NCBI RefSeq assembly: GCF_018729455.1
Contig: NZ_JAHHZF010000003.1
Coordinates: 1-64,000 of the forward strand
Direction of reading: 5' to 3'
Source: Prosthecodimorpha staleyi
Lineage (GTDB): Bacteria; Pseudomonadota; Alphaproteobacteria; Rhizobiales; Ancalomicrobiaceae
Length of the DNA: 64,000 nucleotides
Below are positions 47,109 to 59,019 of the stretch, piece after piece. Made by a program: the position numbers and the translations under genes. Positions within the stretch are counted from its first letter, which is position 1. Every line of letters begins with the position of its first letter. The notes under the pieces were generated by a model, which saw only the letters and a list, made by a program, of their open reading frames with translations, was not told the DNA's origin and ran no database searches.

Positions 47109-47199
47109 GGGCAAATCGCTCGCGTCAAGTCTGACGACCAGATAGCACGGCCGGCACGCTCCGTCACAGCGAAACTGCAAGAGATTGCAGGATGGCGGC

Positions 47200-48423
47200 T
47201 CAGCGCCGCGCGATCACGCCCGCCTCGGCCAGCCGGTCGCGCTCCTCGGCGGCGATGCCGAGATCGGCCAGGACCGCCTCGGTGTCGGCGCCGAGCGCGG
47301 GCGACGGGCGCTCATAGGCGAGCGGGGTGGCGCCGAGCCGGATCGGCGTGCGCACCGACGGCACGCTGCCGCCGGCGGCCTCCGGCGCCGCGAGATCGAG
47401 TTTCATGCCGCGCGCGACCACCTGGCGGTCGGCGAAGACATCGGCGACCGAATTGATCGGGCCGGCCGGGACATGCAAGGCCTCGAGCCGCGCGAGCAGG
47501 TCGTCGCGGCGGAAGCGGCGCGTCTCGGCGGCGATCAGCCGCACCAGGTCGTCGCGATGGCGCACACGGTCGGCATTGGTGCGGAAGCGCGCGTCCTCGG
47601 CCAGCGCCTCCAAGCCGAGGATGCCGGCGCAGTCGCGCCACTGGCGATCGTTGCCGGTGGCGATGATCAGGTGGCCGTCGGCGGTCGGGAAGACCTGGTA
47701 GGGCACGATGTTGGGATGCGCGTTGCCCATCCGCTTCGGCGCCGCGCCGGAGACGAGATAGTTCATCGCCTGGTTGGCCAGGATGCCGACCATGGTGTCG
47801 AGCAGGCTCATGTCGACCTGCTGGCCGAGGCCGGTCTTCTCGCGCACCGCCAGCGCCGCCTGGATGCCGATCACCGCATAGAGGCCGGTCGCGATATCGG
47901 CGACCGCCACGCCGACCTTGAACGGCTCGCCGTCGGCCGCCCCCGTCAAGTCCATGTAACCGCCCATGCCCTGGATCATGAAATCGTAGCCGGCCCGGCC
48001 CGCATAGGGGCCGTCCTGGCCGAAGCCGGTGACCGAGCAATAGACTAGGCGCGGATTGACGGCCGCGAGGCTGGCATAGTCGAGCCCGTATTTCTTCAGG
48101 CCGCCGACCTTGAAATTCTCGATCACCACGTCGCTGGTCTCGGCCAGCCGGCGGATCAGCGCGCGGCCGTCCTCGTGCTCGAAGTCGATGGCGACGGAGC
48201 GCTTGCCGCGGTTGCAGGAATGATAATAGGCCGAGCCGAGCCGGCCGCCGCCGGCCGCCTCAACGAAGGGCGGGCCCCAGGTGCGGGTGTCGTCGCCGGT
48301 GCCCGGGCGTTCGACCTTGATCACCTCGGCGCCGAGATCGGCCAGGATCTGCCCGGCCCAGGGGCCGGCCAGGATGCGGGCGAGTTCGAGGACTTTCAGA
48401 CCGGCAAGCGGTGCGGCGGACAT
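47200..48423 (-). CDS. class III (CaiB/BaiF) CoA-transferase, probable glutarate CoA-transferase
   Basis: A 407-residue family III CoA-transferase. The N-terminal LAGLKVLELARILAGPWAGQILADLGAEVIKVE segment is family-typical (core GPWAGQ, LGAEVIKVE) and the catalytic Asp is in AGYDFMIQGMGG. Such enzymes move CoA between acids through an aspartyl intermediate. It is divergent from glutaryl-CoA dehydrogenase, the arrangement of the human SUGCT-like glutarate activation step, so glutarate is the likely acceptor. The start at 48423 has GAGAG upstream, and 48435 (GTG) is possible. Confidence 0.85.
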   Translation of the reverse strand: MSAAPLAGLKVLELARILAGPWAGQILADLGAEVIKVERPGTGDDTRTWGPPFVEAAGGGRLGSAYYHSCNRGKRSVAIDFEHEDGRALIRRLAETSDVVIENFKVGGLKKYGLDYASLAAVNPRLVYCSVTGFGQDGPYAGRAGYDFMIQGMGGYMDLTGAADGEPFKVGVAVADIATGLYAVIGIQAALAVREKTGLGQQVDMSLLDTMVGILANQAMNYLVSGAAPKRMGNAHPNIVPYQVFPTADGHLIIATGNDRQWRDCAGILGLEALAEDARFRTNADRVRHRDDLVRLIAAETRRFRRDDLLARLEALHVPAGPINSVADVFADRQVVARGMKLDLAAPEAAGGSVPSVRTPIRLGATPLAYERPSPALGADTEAVLADLGIAAEERDRLAEAGVIARR

Positions 48424-48853
48424 GGCGTCTCTCACGATCGAAGGCGAAAGCGGCGGGCCGGCAGAGTGCGGCGGACAGCGCCCGACCGCAACCGTCCGAT
48501 CCGTGCAAACCCGAAGCTATCCGCTGCCGATGACGGTTCGTCGGACAGGGGCAAAGGGGCACCGGCCGTGGATCCGGTGTCGTCCCGGCCGGGGGGCGGA
48601 AGTCGGCACGATTCGTCGGTCCTTCACCGCCTGGGGTCCAGGCCATCGGCCGATTTCGCCTTTTCCCTTGCTTGACGAACCCGACCGGCTCACGGATGAC
48701 AACGCCCGACACGAATGCCGGGGCGCCATGCCGCCGGCGCGGGTCCGACCCGCCGGCCGGCGGTTGCCCGGGCCGCGGAATTAGTTTAAGGTTCAAATAA
48801 TTCACGAACGGGTCGCCCGTGCGGCGATGGACCGGGATCAGGCGGAGGACGCG
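48424..48853. other. divergent intergenic region CoA-transferase / gcdH
   Basis: About 430 bases that should carry both promoters. A TTGACG is at about 48671 on the plus strand and an AT-rich patch (TTAGTTTAAGGTTCAAATAA) at 48781-48800, too far apart to pair. GCCGGCCGGC-type palindromes are common at 48740-48780. No regulator site was recognised with confidence, and no small gene. Confidence 0.4.
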
Positions 48854-50080
48854 ATGGTGGCGGTGGCGCATCAGATGGAAAAGAAGTCGGCTCCGGAAGG
48901 CGGCGGGCGTTTCGTCTGGGAGGATCCCTTCCTGCTCGACGACCAGCTGACCGAGGACGAGCGCCTGATCCGCGACACGGCCCGGCAGTTCGCGCAGGAG
49001 AAACTGCAGCCGCGCATCATCGAGGCCTATGCGGAAGAAAAGACCGACCGCGGCGTCTTCAACGAGATGGGCGAACTCGGCCTGCTCGGCGTGACGCTGC
49101 CGGAGGACTATGGCTGCGCCCATGCCAGCTACGTCTCCTACGGCCTGGTGGCGCGCGAGATCGAGCGGGTCGATTCGGGCTACCGCTCGATGATGAGCGT
49201 GCAGTCCTCGCTGGTCATGTATCCGATCTACGCCTACGGCAACGAGGCGACCCGCCGGAAATTCCTGCCGAAGCTCGCCACCGGCGAATATGTCGGCTGC
49301 TTCGGTCTGACCGAGCCGGATGCCGGCTCCGATCCGGCCGGCATGAAGACCCGCGCCGAGAAGGTCTCGGACGGCTACCGGCTGACCGGCTCGAAGATGT
49401 GGATCTCCAACGCGCCGATCGCCGACGTCTTCGTCGTCTGGGCGAAGTCGGAGGCCCATGGCGGGCAGATCCGCGGCTTCGTGCTCGAAAAGGGCATGAA
49501 GGGCCTGTCGGCGCCGAAGATCGGCGGCAAGCTCTCGCTGCGCGCCTCGATCACCGGCGAGATCGTCATGGACGGCGTGGTCATCCCCGAGGAGAACCTG
49601 CTGCCCAACGTCTCGGGCCTGAAGGGTCCGTTCGGCTGCCTCAACCGCGCCCGCTACGGCATCTCCTGGGGCGTGCTCGGCGCCGCCGAGGACTGCTGGC
49701 ACCGCGCCCGCCAGTATACGCTCGACCGCAAGCAGTTCGGCCGGCCGCTTGCCGCGACCCAGCTGGTGCAGAAGAAGCTCGCCGACATGCAGACCGAGAT
49801 CGCCCTCGGCATGCAGGGCTCGCTGCGCGTCGGCCGCCTGCTCGACGAGGGCAAGGCCGCGCCGGAAATGATCTCGCTGGTCAAGCGCAACAATTGCGGC
49901 AAGGCGCTCGACATCGCCCGCGTCGCCCGCGACATGCATGGCGGCAACGGCATCCAGCAGGAATACCACGTGATGCGCCACGCGCAGAACCTGGAGACCG
50001 TCAACACCTACGAGGGCACCCACGACGTGCACGCCCTCATCCTCGGCCGCGCCCAGACCGGCATCCAGGCGTTCTTCTGA
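48854..50080 (+). CDS. gcdH: glutaryl-CoA dehydrogenase
   Basis: A 408-residue acyl-CoA dehydrogenase that oxidises and decarboxylates glutaryl-CoA to crotonyl-CoA, passing electrons to ETF. The catalytic base is Glu387 in [16 protein letters not shown], and [16 protein letters not shown] and [11 protein letters not shown] are FAD/substrate motifs of the GCDH clade. The ATG at 48854 follows a GGCGGAGG site at ideal spacing and is preferred to the ATG at 48827. With the CoA-transferase and AmaB it forms a lysine/glutarate route. A hairpin at 50101-50125 follows. Confidence 0.94.
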   Translation: MVAVAHQMEKKSAPEGGGRFVWEDPFLLDDQLTEDERLIRDTARQFAQEKLQPRIIEAYAEEKTDRGVFNEMGELGLLGVTLPEDYGCAHASYVSYGLVAREIERVDSGYRSMMSVQSSLVMYPIYAYGNEATRRKFLPKLATGEYVGCFGLTEPDAGSDPAGMKTRAEKVSDGYRLTGSKMWISNAPIADVFVVWAKSEAHGGQIRGFVLEKGMKGLSAPKIGGKLSLRASITGEIVMDGVVIPEENLLPNVSGLKGPFGCLNRARYGISWGVLGAAEDCWHRARQYTLDRKQFGRPLAATQLVQKKLADMQTEIALGMQGSLRVGRLLDEGKAAPEMISLVKRNNCGKALDIARVARDMHGGNGIQQEYHVMRHAQNLETVNTYEGTHDVHALILGRAQTGIQAFF

Positions 50081-50100
50081 GGCTTTGGTCCTGCGAAAAC

Positions 50101-50125
50101 GGCGGATGGGGCTCCCCCGTCCGCC
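50101..50125 (+). terminator. putative terminator of gcdH
   Basis: An 11-bp stem GGCGGATGGGG/CCCCGTCCGCC (one wobble pair) with a CTC loop begins 21 bases after the gcdH stop. No T tract follows. A second GC hairpin and the repeat array come immediately after. Confidence 0.45.
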
Positions 50126-50170
50126 GGGCAATCACCGATCGCCCCCCGCATTCGCCGGGGTGGGTCCACC

Positions 50171-50745
50171 ATCCCTCATCGTATTCCCGGCCGCAGCGCA
50201 GCGGAGAGCCGGGACCCACTCTGTTGCCAACTTGCCGCAAGGGTTTGATTATACCGACGATCCTGATGCCGCTCAGAGGCGAGTAGGCCCCGGATCGGCG
50301 ACCCTTCGGGCCTTGTCCGGGGATGCGGCCGAGAGATCGCGGGGCGCTCCACGGATCTCGACAGGGATACTCGATCTCTCATCGCATTCCCGGCCGCAGC
50401 GCAGCGAAGCGCCGGGACCTACTCTGCTGCCAACTTGCCGCAAGGGTTTGATTATACCGACGATCCTGATGCCGCTCAGAGGTGAGTAGGCCCCGGATCG
50501 GCGGCCCTTCGGGCCTTGTCCGGGGATGCGGCCGGGAGATCGCGGGGCGCTCCACGGATCTCGACAGGGATACTCGATCTCTCATCGCATTCCCGGCCGC
50601 AGCGCAGCGGAGCGCCGGGACCCACTCTGCTGCCAACTTGCCGCAAGGGTTTGATTATACTGACGATCTTGATGCCGCTCAGAGGCGAGTAGGCCCCGGA
50701 TCGGCGGCCCTTCGGGCCTTGTCCGGGGATGCGCGGAGAGATCGA
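50171..50745. repeat. tandem repeat, 203-bp period, about 2.8 copies
   Basis: The sequence ATTCCCGGCCGCAGC recurs at 50183, 50386 and 50589, exactly 203 bases apart, and the whole unit is repeated with few changes (a short deletion ends the third copy). Each unit has a first hairpin (CCCGGC with GCCGGG), a short AT-rich core GTTTGATTATACCGACGA, and a second hairpin, CCCCGGA...TCCGGGG with CCCTTCGGG inside. These halves resemble dispersed palindromic repeats common in Methylobacterium-like and other Hyphomicrobiales genomes. Frames through the array are not protein-like. Confidence 0.9.
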
Positions 50746-50895
50746 CGCGTGCCCAGGGGTCTGTGGGTGGCCGCCTCTCGCCGCTCGATCTGCGAATGCC
50801 GGCGTGGGCTCCGGCACTAAAAACAAAAGAGCGCTCGTATTTTTCCCCGGCCTTGCGGTAATCTCCGGCCGTCGAGGCGCAAGGGGTCCGGGGAG

Positions 50896-51486
50896 ATGGC
50901 GAGGACGGTCGGGTCGAGCGGACCGAAGACGGCGCAGTCGATCCGCGCGGCGGGGCTGCGGCTGATCTATCGGCATGGCTACGAGGCCATGAGCCTGCGC
51001 CAGCTCGGCACCGAGGTCGGCATCCAGTCCGGCTCGCTCTACAACCACATCGCCTCGAAACAGGCGCTCTTGGTCGAGATCGTCCTCGACCACATGCAGA
51101 CCCTGATCGCCCGGCTGGACGCGGCGCTCGACGGCGTCGAGGGGCCGGTCGCGCGGCTGGAAGCCTTCTGCCGGCTGCACCTGACCTACCACATGACCCG
51201 CCGCGCCGAGGTCGTGATCGCCAATATGGAACTGCGCAGCCTGGAGCCGGACAACCGCGCCGCCGCGGTCGCCCTGCGCGACGCCTACGAGGCGCGCCTG
51301 ACCGACATCCTGCGCGAGGGCGCCGCGCGCGGCCTGTTCCGGATCGAGGACGCCCGGGTCACCACCTTCGCGATCATCGCCATGCTGACCGGCATCTGCA
51401 TGTGGTACCGTCCCGACGGCCCACGCAGCCAGGAGGAGCTGATCCGCATCCATACCGACCTGGCGATGCGCAGCGTGATGGGGTGA
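50896..51486 (+). CDS. TetR/AcrR-family transcriptional regulator
   Basis: A 196-residue TetR regulator. The N-terminal HTH contains RLIYRHGYEAMSLRQLGTE and GSLYNHIASKQALL, followed by a helical ligand domain. AGGGG precedes the ATG. An 8-bp palindrome GAGCGCTC in an AT-rich setting at 50829-50836, about 60 bases upstream, may be its own operator. The macrodomain gene follows after 13 bases, so the two are co-transcribed. It lies between the repeat array and the leucine-degradation operon, which is one possible target. Confidence 0.9.
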   Translation: MARTVGSSGPKTAQSIRAAGLRLIYRHGYEAMSLRQLGTEVGIQSGSLYNHIASKQALLVEIVLDHMQTLIARLDAALDGVEGPVARLEAFCRLHLTYHMTRRAEVVIANMELRSLEPDNRAAAVALRDAYEARLTDILREGAARGLFRIEDARVTTFAIIAMLTGICMWYRPDGPRSQEELIRIHTDLAMRSVMG

Positions 51487-51499
51487 CCGGAGGCGGTTG

Positions 51500-51964
51500 A
51501 TGCGGATCGAATACAGGACAGGCGACCTGCTCGAGGCGGCCGAGCCGGTGCTCGTGCACGGCTGCAACGCGCAGGGCTCCATGGGAGCCGGCGTCGCCCG
51601 TGCGATCCGCGATCGCTATCCGGCGGCCTATGCGGCCTACCGTGCCGCGCACGAGGCCCGCGCTCTGAAGCTCGGAACCATCATCTGGGCCGAATGCGGC
51701 CGCCATCGGGTCGGCAACGCGATCACGCAGGAGCGCTTCGGCTCGCCGCGCGGCGGGCGTCGATTCGTGGACTACGACGCCATGCAGTCCGTCATGCGGG
51801 CCATCAACGAGACGGTCGCGGACGGCACGGCCGTCGCCATGCCGCTGATCGGGGCCGGTCTCGCCGGCGGCTCTTGGTCGGTGATCGCGAAGATCGTCGA
51901 GGCGGAATCAACCCGATTCCGGCCGGTGGTCTACCTGCTCGACGGGGTCGTGCCGGAGACGTGA
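51500..51964 (+). CDS. macrodomain protein, ADP-ribose-binding or hydrolase
   Basis: A 154-residue single-macrodomain protein. The N-terminal strand IEYRTGDLLEA, HGCNAQGSMGAGVARAIR and the glycine loop PLIGAGLAGG are the ADP-ribose-binding motifs, closest to the Poa1p/ALC1-like branch that removes ADP-ribose or ADP-ribose-1''-phosphate. There is no DarT-type toxin beside it. The start is the ATG at 51500 (a TTG immediately before is possible) after a GGAGG site. It is coupled to the TetR gene. Confidence 0.87.
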   Translation: MRIEYRTGDLLEAAEPVLVHGCNAQGSMGAGVARAIRDRYPAAYAAYRAAHEARALKLGTIIWAECGRHRVGNAITQERFGSPRGGRRFVDYDAMQSVMRAINETVADGTAVAMPLIGAGLAGGSWSVIAKIVEAESTRFRPVVYLLDGVVPET

Positions 51965-51974
51965 TGCTCTCTCT

Positions 51975-52364
51975 TCATCGCACCAGACGGATTTCCAGGT
52001 CGACGTCGAGGCGAGACCAGATGCGGTCGCCGGTATAGACCGGCGCCCCGAGCAATGCCGCGAGGCCGAGACAGGCGCGATCGCCGAGCGACAGTCCGAG
52101 TTTCGAAGTGCGTTGCTTCAGGAGGCCGGCCGCAAAGGCCTGCCCCGCGTCGAACGCGACGATCCGATAGGCCGCTTCTTTCAGGAAGCCGTGGATGTCG
52201 TCATCGCCCCAGCCGGCCTCGGCGAGCCTGCCGACGACCTCCGCGTGATTCACGGCGCTGACGTGACTGCTCGCAATCACCGAACGAACCAAGTCGGCAC
52301 CCGGCTCGGCGAAGATCCACGCCAGAATGGCCGAGCTGTCGAGAACCGCTCCCTCGGTGGTCAT
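51975..52364 (-). CDS. vapC: PIN-domain toxin VapC
   Basis: A 129-residue PIN ribonuclease. The catalytic acidic residues are seen in VLDSSAILAW, NHAEVVGRL, LSLGDRACLGLA and YTGDRIW. The start at 52364 overlaps the antitoxin stop by four bases (ATGA), giving translational coupling. The toxin would cleave specific RNAs, usually tRNA or 23S loops. It converges with the macrodomain gene, separated by only 10 bases. Confidence 0.88.
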   Translation of the reverse strand: MTTEGAVLDSSAILAWIFAEPGADLVRSVIASSHVSAVNHAEVVGRLAEAGWGDDDIHGFLKEAAYRIVAFDAGQAFAAGLLKQRTSKLGLSLGDRACLGLAALLGAPVYTGDRIWSRLDVDLEIRLVR

Positions 52365-52687
52365 TCCTCGCCCCACATGGCCCGACGCTGCGCGAGGAAC
52401 TCGTCGACCTCGCCGACGCCCGGCCGCTTGTACTTCGCCGCAATCGCTTGGATCCGGCGAGTTGCGTTGGCCACGGTGGTCAGCACGAAGTCGCCGTCTA
52501 CGATCCGGGCGAGCAGAAGGTCGCCAGTCTCGATGCCGAGCTGCTTACGCACCTCGGCCGGAACCACCACCCGACCACCGGGGCCGACGCGCAATCGCAT
52601 GGGCGCGGCCGGGATCGCGTTGGCGGCGGCGGCCTCGAAGGACGCTTGGTCCTCCGCAAACCCGGACGAGTGTCGGTGGGTCGACAT
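52361..52687 (-). CDS. vapB: AbrB/VapB-type antitoxin
   Basis: A 108-residue protein. The central swapped-hairpin AbrB domain reads MRLRVGPGGRVVVPAEVRKQLGIETGDLLL (core GGRVVVPAEVRKQLGI). The N-terminal 30 residues are polar, and the C-terminal helix (VDEFLAQRRAMWGEE) would bind the toxin. It is the first gene of the pair and overlaps vapC by four bases. A shorter form from the internal ATG of PMRLRV is conceivable. Confidence 0.85.
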   Translation of the reverse strand: MSTHRHSSGFAEDQASFEAAAANAIPAAPMRLRVGPGGRVVVPAEVRKQLGIETGDLLLARIVDGDFVLTTVANATRRIQAIAAKYKRPGVGEVDEFLAQRRAMWGEE

Positions 52688-52751
52688 GGCATGAACTCCC
52701 GATCCTGGCGGACCGGGCCAATCATGCCATTTCCTCGCGTCGACTACAACC

Positions 52752-53924
52752 TCAGGCGGTCCGCTCGAAAATCTGCCGGCCGATCAGCATGCGGCGGATT
52801 TCGCTGGTGCCGGCGCCGATCTCGTAAAGCTTGGCGTCGCGCAGGAGGCGGCCGGTGGCGGTGTCGTTGATGTAGCCGTTGCCGCCGAGCAGCTGGATGG
52901 CGTCGAGCGCGACCTTGGTGGCCTTTTCGGCAGCGTACAGGATGGCGCCGGCCGCGTCCTCGCGGGTGGTCTTGCCGGCGTCGCAGGCCTTGGCGACGGC
53001 ATAGACATAGGCCCGGCAGGCATTGAGGCCGACATACATGTCGGCGACCTTGCCCTGGACCAGCTGAAAGGTGCCGATCGGCTGGCCGAATTGCTCGCGG
53101 TCGTGGATATAGGGGATCACGATGTCGAGCGCGGCCTGCATGATGCCGAGCGGGCCGGCGGCGAGCACGGCGCGCTCGTAGTCGAGGCCGGACATCAGCA
53201 CGTTGACGCCTTTGCCGACCGCGCCGAGCACGTTCTCCTCCGGCACTTCGCAATCCTGGAACACCAGCTCGCCGGTCTCCGAACCGCGCATGCCGAGCTT
53301 GTCGAGCTTCTGGGCGATGGAGAAGCCGGCAAAGCCCTTCTCGATCAGGAAGGCGGTGATGCCGCGCGGGCCGGCGGCCGGATCGGTCTTGGCATAGACG
53401 ATCAGCGTGTCGGCCGAGGGACCGTTGGTGATCCACATCTTGGTGCCGTTGAGCACGTAGCGGTCGCCGCGCTTCTCGGCGCGAAGCTTCATGGAGACGA
53501 CGTCGGAGCCGGCCCCGGGCTCCGACATGGCCAGCGCGCCGAGATGCTCGCCGGAGACCAGCCTGGTCAGATAGCGCGTCTTCTGGTCGTCGGTGCCCCA
53601 GCGGCGCAACTGGTTGACGCAGAGATTGGAATGCGCGCCGTAGGACAGTCCGACCGAGGCCGAGGCGCGGGAAATCTCCTCCATGGCGATGCAATGTTCG
53701 AGGTAGCCGAGCCCGGCGCCGCCCCATTCCTCCTCGACCGTGATGCCGTGCAGGCCGAGCGCGCCCATCTCCGGCCAGAGCTCGCGCGGGAACCAGTCCT
53801 CGCGATCGACCTTGGCGGCGATCGGGGCGATGCGGTCGGCCGCGAAGGCCGCGACCGTGTCGCGCAGCATGTCGGCGGTCTCGCCGAGGTCGAAGTCGAA
53901 GCCCTTGAAGCTGTTCGGGATCAT
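52752..53924 (-). CDS. ivd: isovaleryl-CoA dehydrogenase
   Basis: A 390-residue acyl-CoA dehydrogenase that converts isovaleryl-CoA to 3-methylcrotonyl-CoA in leucine degradation. The catalytic Glu is in [17 protein letters not shown], the position that is specific for IVD and differs from other acyl-CoA dehydrogenases. [12 protein letters not shown] and [11 protein letters not shown] are the FAD motifs. An AGGAAA site precedes the ATG. It is the last gene of mccB-mccA-ivd, 36 bases after mccA. Confidence 0.94.
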   Translation of the reverse strand: MIPNSFKGFDFDLGETADMLRDTVAAFAADRIAPIAAKVDREDWFPRELWPEMGALGLHGITVEEEWGGAGLGYLEHCIAMEEISRASASVGLSYGAHSNLCVNQLRRWGTDDQKTRYLTRLVSGEHLGALAMSEPGAGSDVVSMKLRAEKRGDRYVLNGTKMWITNGPSADTLIVYAKTDPAAGPRGITAFLIEKGFAGFSIAQKLDKLGMRGSETGELVFQDCEVPEENVLGAVGKGVNVLMSGLDYERAVLAAGPLGIMQAALDIVIPYIHDREQFGQPIGTFQLVQGKVADMYVGLNACRAYVYAVAKACDAGKTTREDAAGAILYAAEKATKVALDAIQLLGGNGYINDTATGRLLRDAKLYEIGAGTSEIRRMLIGRQIFERTA

Positions 53925-53960
53925 GGCGGTTTCCTCGGAATTCTGAAGTTGCGGCTGGTC

Positions 53961-55991
<2,031 letters not shown>

Positions 55992-56004
55992 GGGTCGGTC
56001 TCCC

Positions 56005-57612
<1,608 letters not shown>

Positions 57613-57676
57613 GGCACCCCTCCCCTCGCCCGCCCCGTCGCCCCGAAAGGCCGGCCGATCATCGCTCGTTCTATGG

Positions 57677-57710
57677 AAACGATCGTACGTTTTTTTAATT
57701 CGGCTGGCAA
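57677..57710 (-). promoter_or_regulatory. promoter and overlapping operator of the mccB-mccA-ivd operon
   Basis: On the minus strand a -35 TTGCCA (57710-57705), a 17-base spacer and a -10 TACGAT (57687-57682) form a good promoter about 70 bases before mccB. The inverted repeat AAACG-N6-CGTTT (57677-57692) lies across the -10, as expected for a repressor operator. The binding protein is unknown. A TetR-type regulator is at 50896-51486. Confidence 0.6.
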
Positions 57711-57734
57711 TGGCCGCTTGGCCGCGACGGGCCG

Positions 57735-57815
57735 TCAGACCAGGATGATCCGGGAACCGTAGGCAGGCAACACGCCATCAGCGGTGAGGAGGATGAGATC
57801 GTCATCCACCTTGAC
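57735..57815 (-). pseudogene. remnant of a PIN-domain (VapC) toxin gene
   Basis: The minus frame ends [19 protein letters not shown] plus four residues and a stop. This matches the C-terminal strand-helix of VapC toxins (LLTAD...AYG). There is no start, no catalytic N-terminal region and no antitoxin; upstream the frame runs straight into the quinone-reductase gene's shadow. It is best read as the tail left by deletion of a toxin-antitoxin pair. Confidence 0.55.
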
Positions 57816-57844
57816 GACGGGTTCTTCACGAAAGCACTCGACCG

Positions 57845-58435
57845 TCAAAGCCGCCCCATCTCCCGGCTGACGCGGGCGAGGTGGCGGGCGTGGCGGTCCG
57901 GGGTCGCGCGGTCCATGTCGTGCAGGGCGAGCATCCGGAATTTCAGGCCGCGGGCGCAGAAGGTGCCGATGCCGCGCTTCAGGAGCCGGCGGACCGGATC
58001 GCCCATCCAGAACTTGACGACCCACCAGGGCGAACCGGTCGTCGTCAGCGCGATCAGATGGCGGATATTCTCGAGGCGCGGCACGATGCGCCCGCCGGCG
58101 CGGTCATGCGCGAAGGCGACGCCGGGAGCGAGCACGCGGTCGAACCAGCCCTTCAGGATCGCCGGCACGTTGAACCACCATTGCGGGAAGACCAGCACCA
58201 GCGCCTCGGCGGCCTGGAGCCGGGCGACAGGCCCGGCGACCGCGCCGGTGTCGTAGGGCTCGGTGAAATAGCCGGCGCGCTCGGCGGCGGTCAGGCGCGG
58301 ATCGAAATCCTCGGCATAGAGATCGAGCCAGTCGACGCTGTGCCCGCCCGCCTCCAGGGCGGCGCGCGCGGTGCGGGCGACGGCGGCCGCATAGCTGTCG
58401 GCGAGCGGATGGGCGAGGACGAGGAGCACGCGCAT
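57845..58435 (-). CDS. NAD(P)H quinone reductase-like flavoprotein (flavodoxin_2 fold)
   Basis: A 196-residue flavodoxin-like oxidoreductase of the NQO/KefF/MdaB group. The N-terminal LLVLAHPLADSYAAAVA contacts FMN/FAD phosphate, FPQWWFNVPAILKGWFDRV is the family signature, and TTTGSPWW follows. It reduces quinones or related electrophiles by two electrons, protecting against oxidative stress. The start at 58435 overlaps the mobB stop by one base (TGATG), so it is the last gene of fdhD-mobB-NQO, an unusual partner there. Confidence 0.85.
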   Translation of the reverse strand: MRVLLVLAHPLADSYAAAVARTARAALEAGGHSVDWLDLYAEDFDPRLTAAERAGYFTEPYDTGAVAGPVARLQAAEALVLVFPQWWFNVPAILKGWFDRVLAPGVAFAHDRAGGRIVPRLENIRHLIALTTTGSPWWVVKFWMGDPVRRLLKRGIGTFCARGLKFRMLALHDMDRATPDRHARHLARVSREMGRL

Positions 58436-59019
58436 CAGGCGTCCGCCCCGTCGGTCGTGTCGGCGCTGCCCGCCTCGCCGGCTCTGCCGGCCAAGCCGGT
58501 ACCGCCGGTCATCACGGTCGCCTCGATGAAGTCGGCGATCCGGCCGATCTCGTCGAGAGGGAAAGCCGGAACGCTTTCGCCTTCGACCGGATGATCGGCC
58601 GCGATCGCCACCACGGCCGGATCGATCGCCGAGAGCCGGTCGTGCCGGACCGCCTCGCGGCGGCGGACCTCGAGCTTGGGATGCGGCTCGCGCTTGTAGC
58701 CCTCGACGATGACCAGATCGCAGGGCGAGAGCCGGGCGAGAATGTCGGCGAGGCTCGGTTCCTCCGCGCCGCGCAGCTCGTGCATGATCGCCCAGCGCTC
58801 GCCGCCGATCAGCGCCACCTCGACCGCCCCGGCGATGCGGTGGCGATGGCTGTCGCGGCCCTTGTGGTCGATGTCGACCGTGTGATGGGCGTGCTTGACG
58901 GTCGAGACGCGGTGGCCGCGGCCGGTCAGTTCGGCGACCAGCCGCTCGACCATGGTGGTCTTGCCGGAATTCTTCCAGCCGGTGACGCCGAAGACCGGCG
59001 CGGGCTTGCCCTCCGTCAC
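58435..59019 (-). CDS. mobB: molybdopterin-guanine dinucleotide biosynthesis protein MobB
   Basis: A 194-residue P-loop GTPase. Walker A is GWKNSGKTT and VKHAHHTVDIDHKGRDSHRH is the MobB signature. It assists MobA in adding GMP to molybdopterin for Mo/W enzymes such as formate dehydrogenase. The start is a GTG at 59019 that overlaps the fdhD stop by four bases. A longer frame to 59079 lacks support. It is co-transcribed with fdhD. Confidence 0.9.
   Translation of the reverse strand: MTEGKPAPVFGVTGWKNSGKTTMVERLVAELTGRGHRVSTVKHAHHTVDIDHKGRDSHRHRIAGAVEVALIGGERWAIMHELRGAEEPSLADILARLSPCDLVIVEGYKREPHPKLEVRRREAVRHDRLSAIDPAVVAIAADHPVEGESVPAFPLDEIGRIADFIEATVMTGGTGLAGRAGEAGSADTTDGADA

Noticed and set aside
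50171-50745. CRISPR array or integron attachment sites
   Set aside because: The repeat period is 203 bases and the whole unit is repeated, with no short repeats separated by unique spacers and no cas or integrase genes.
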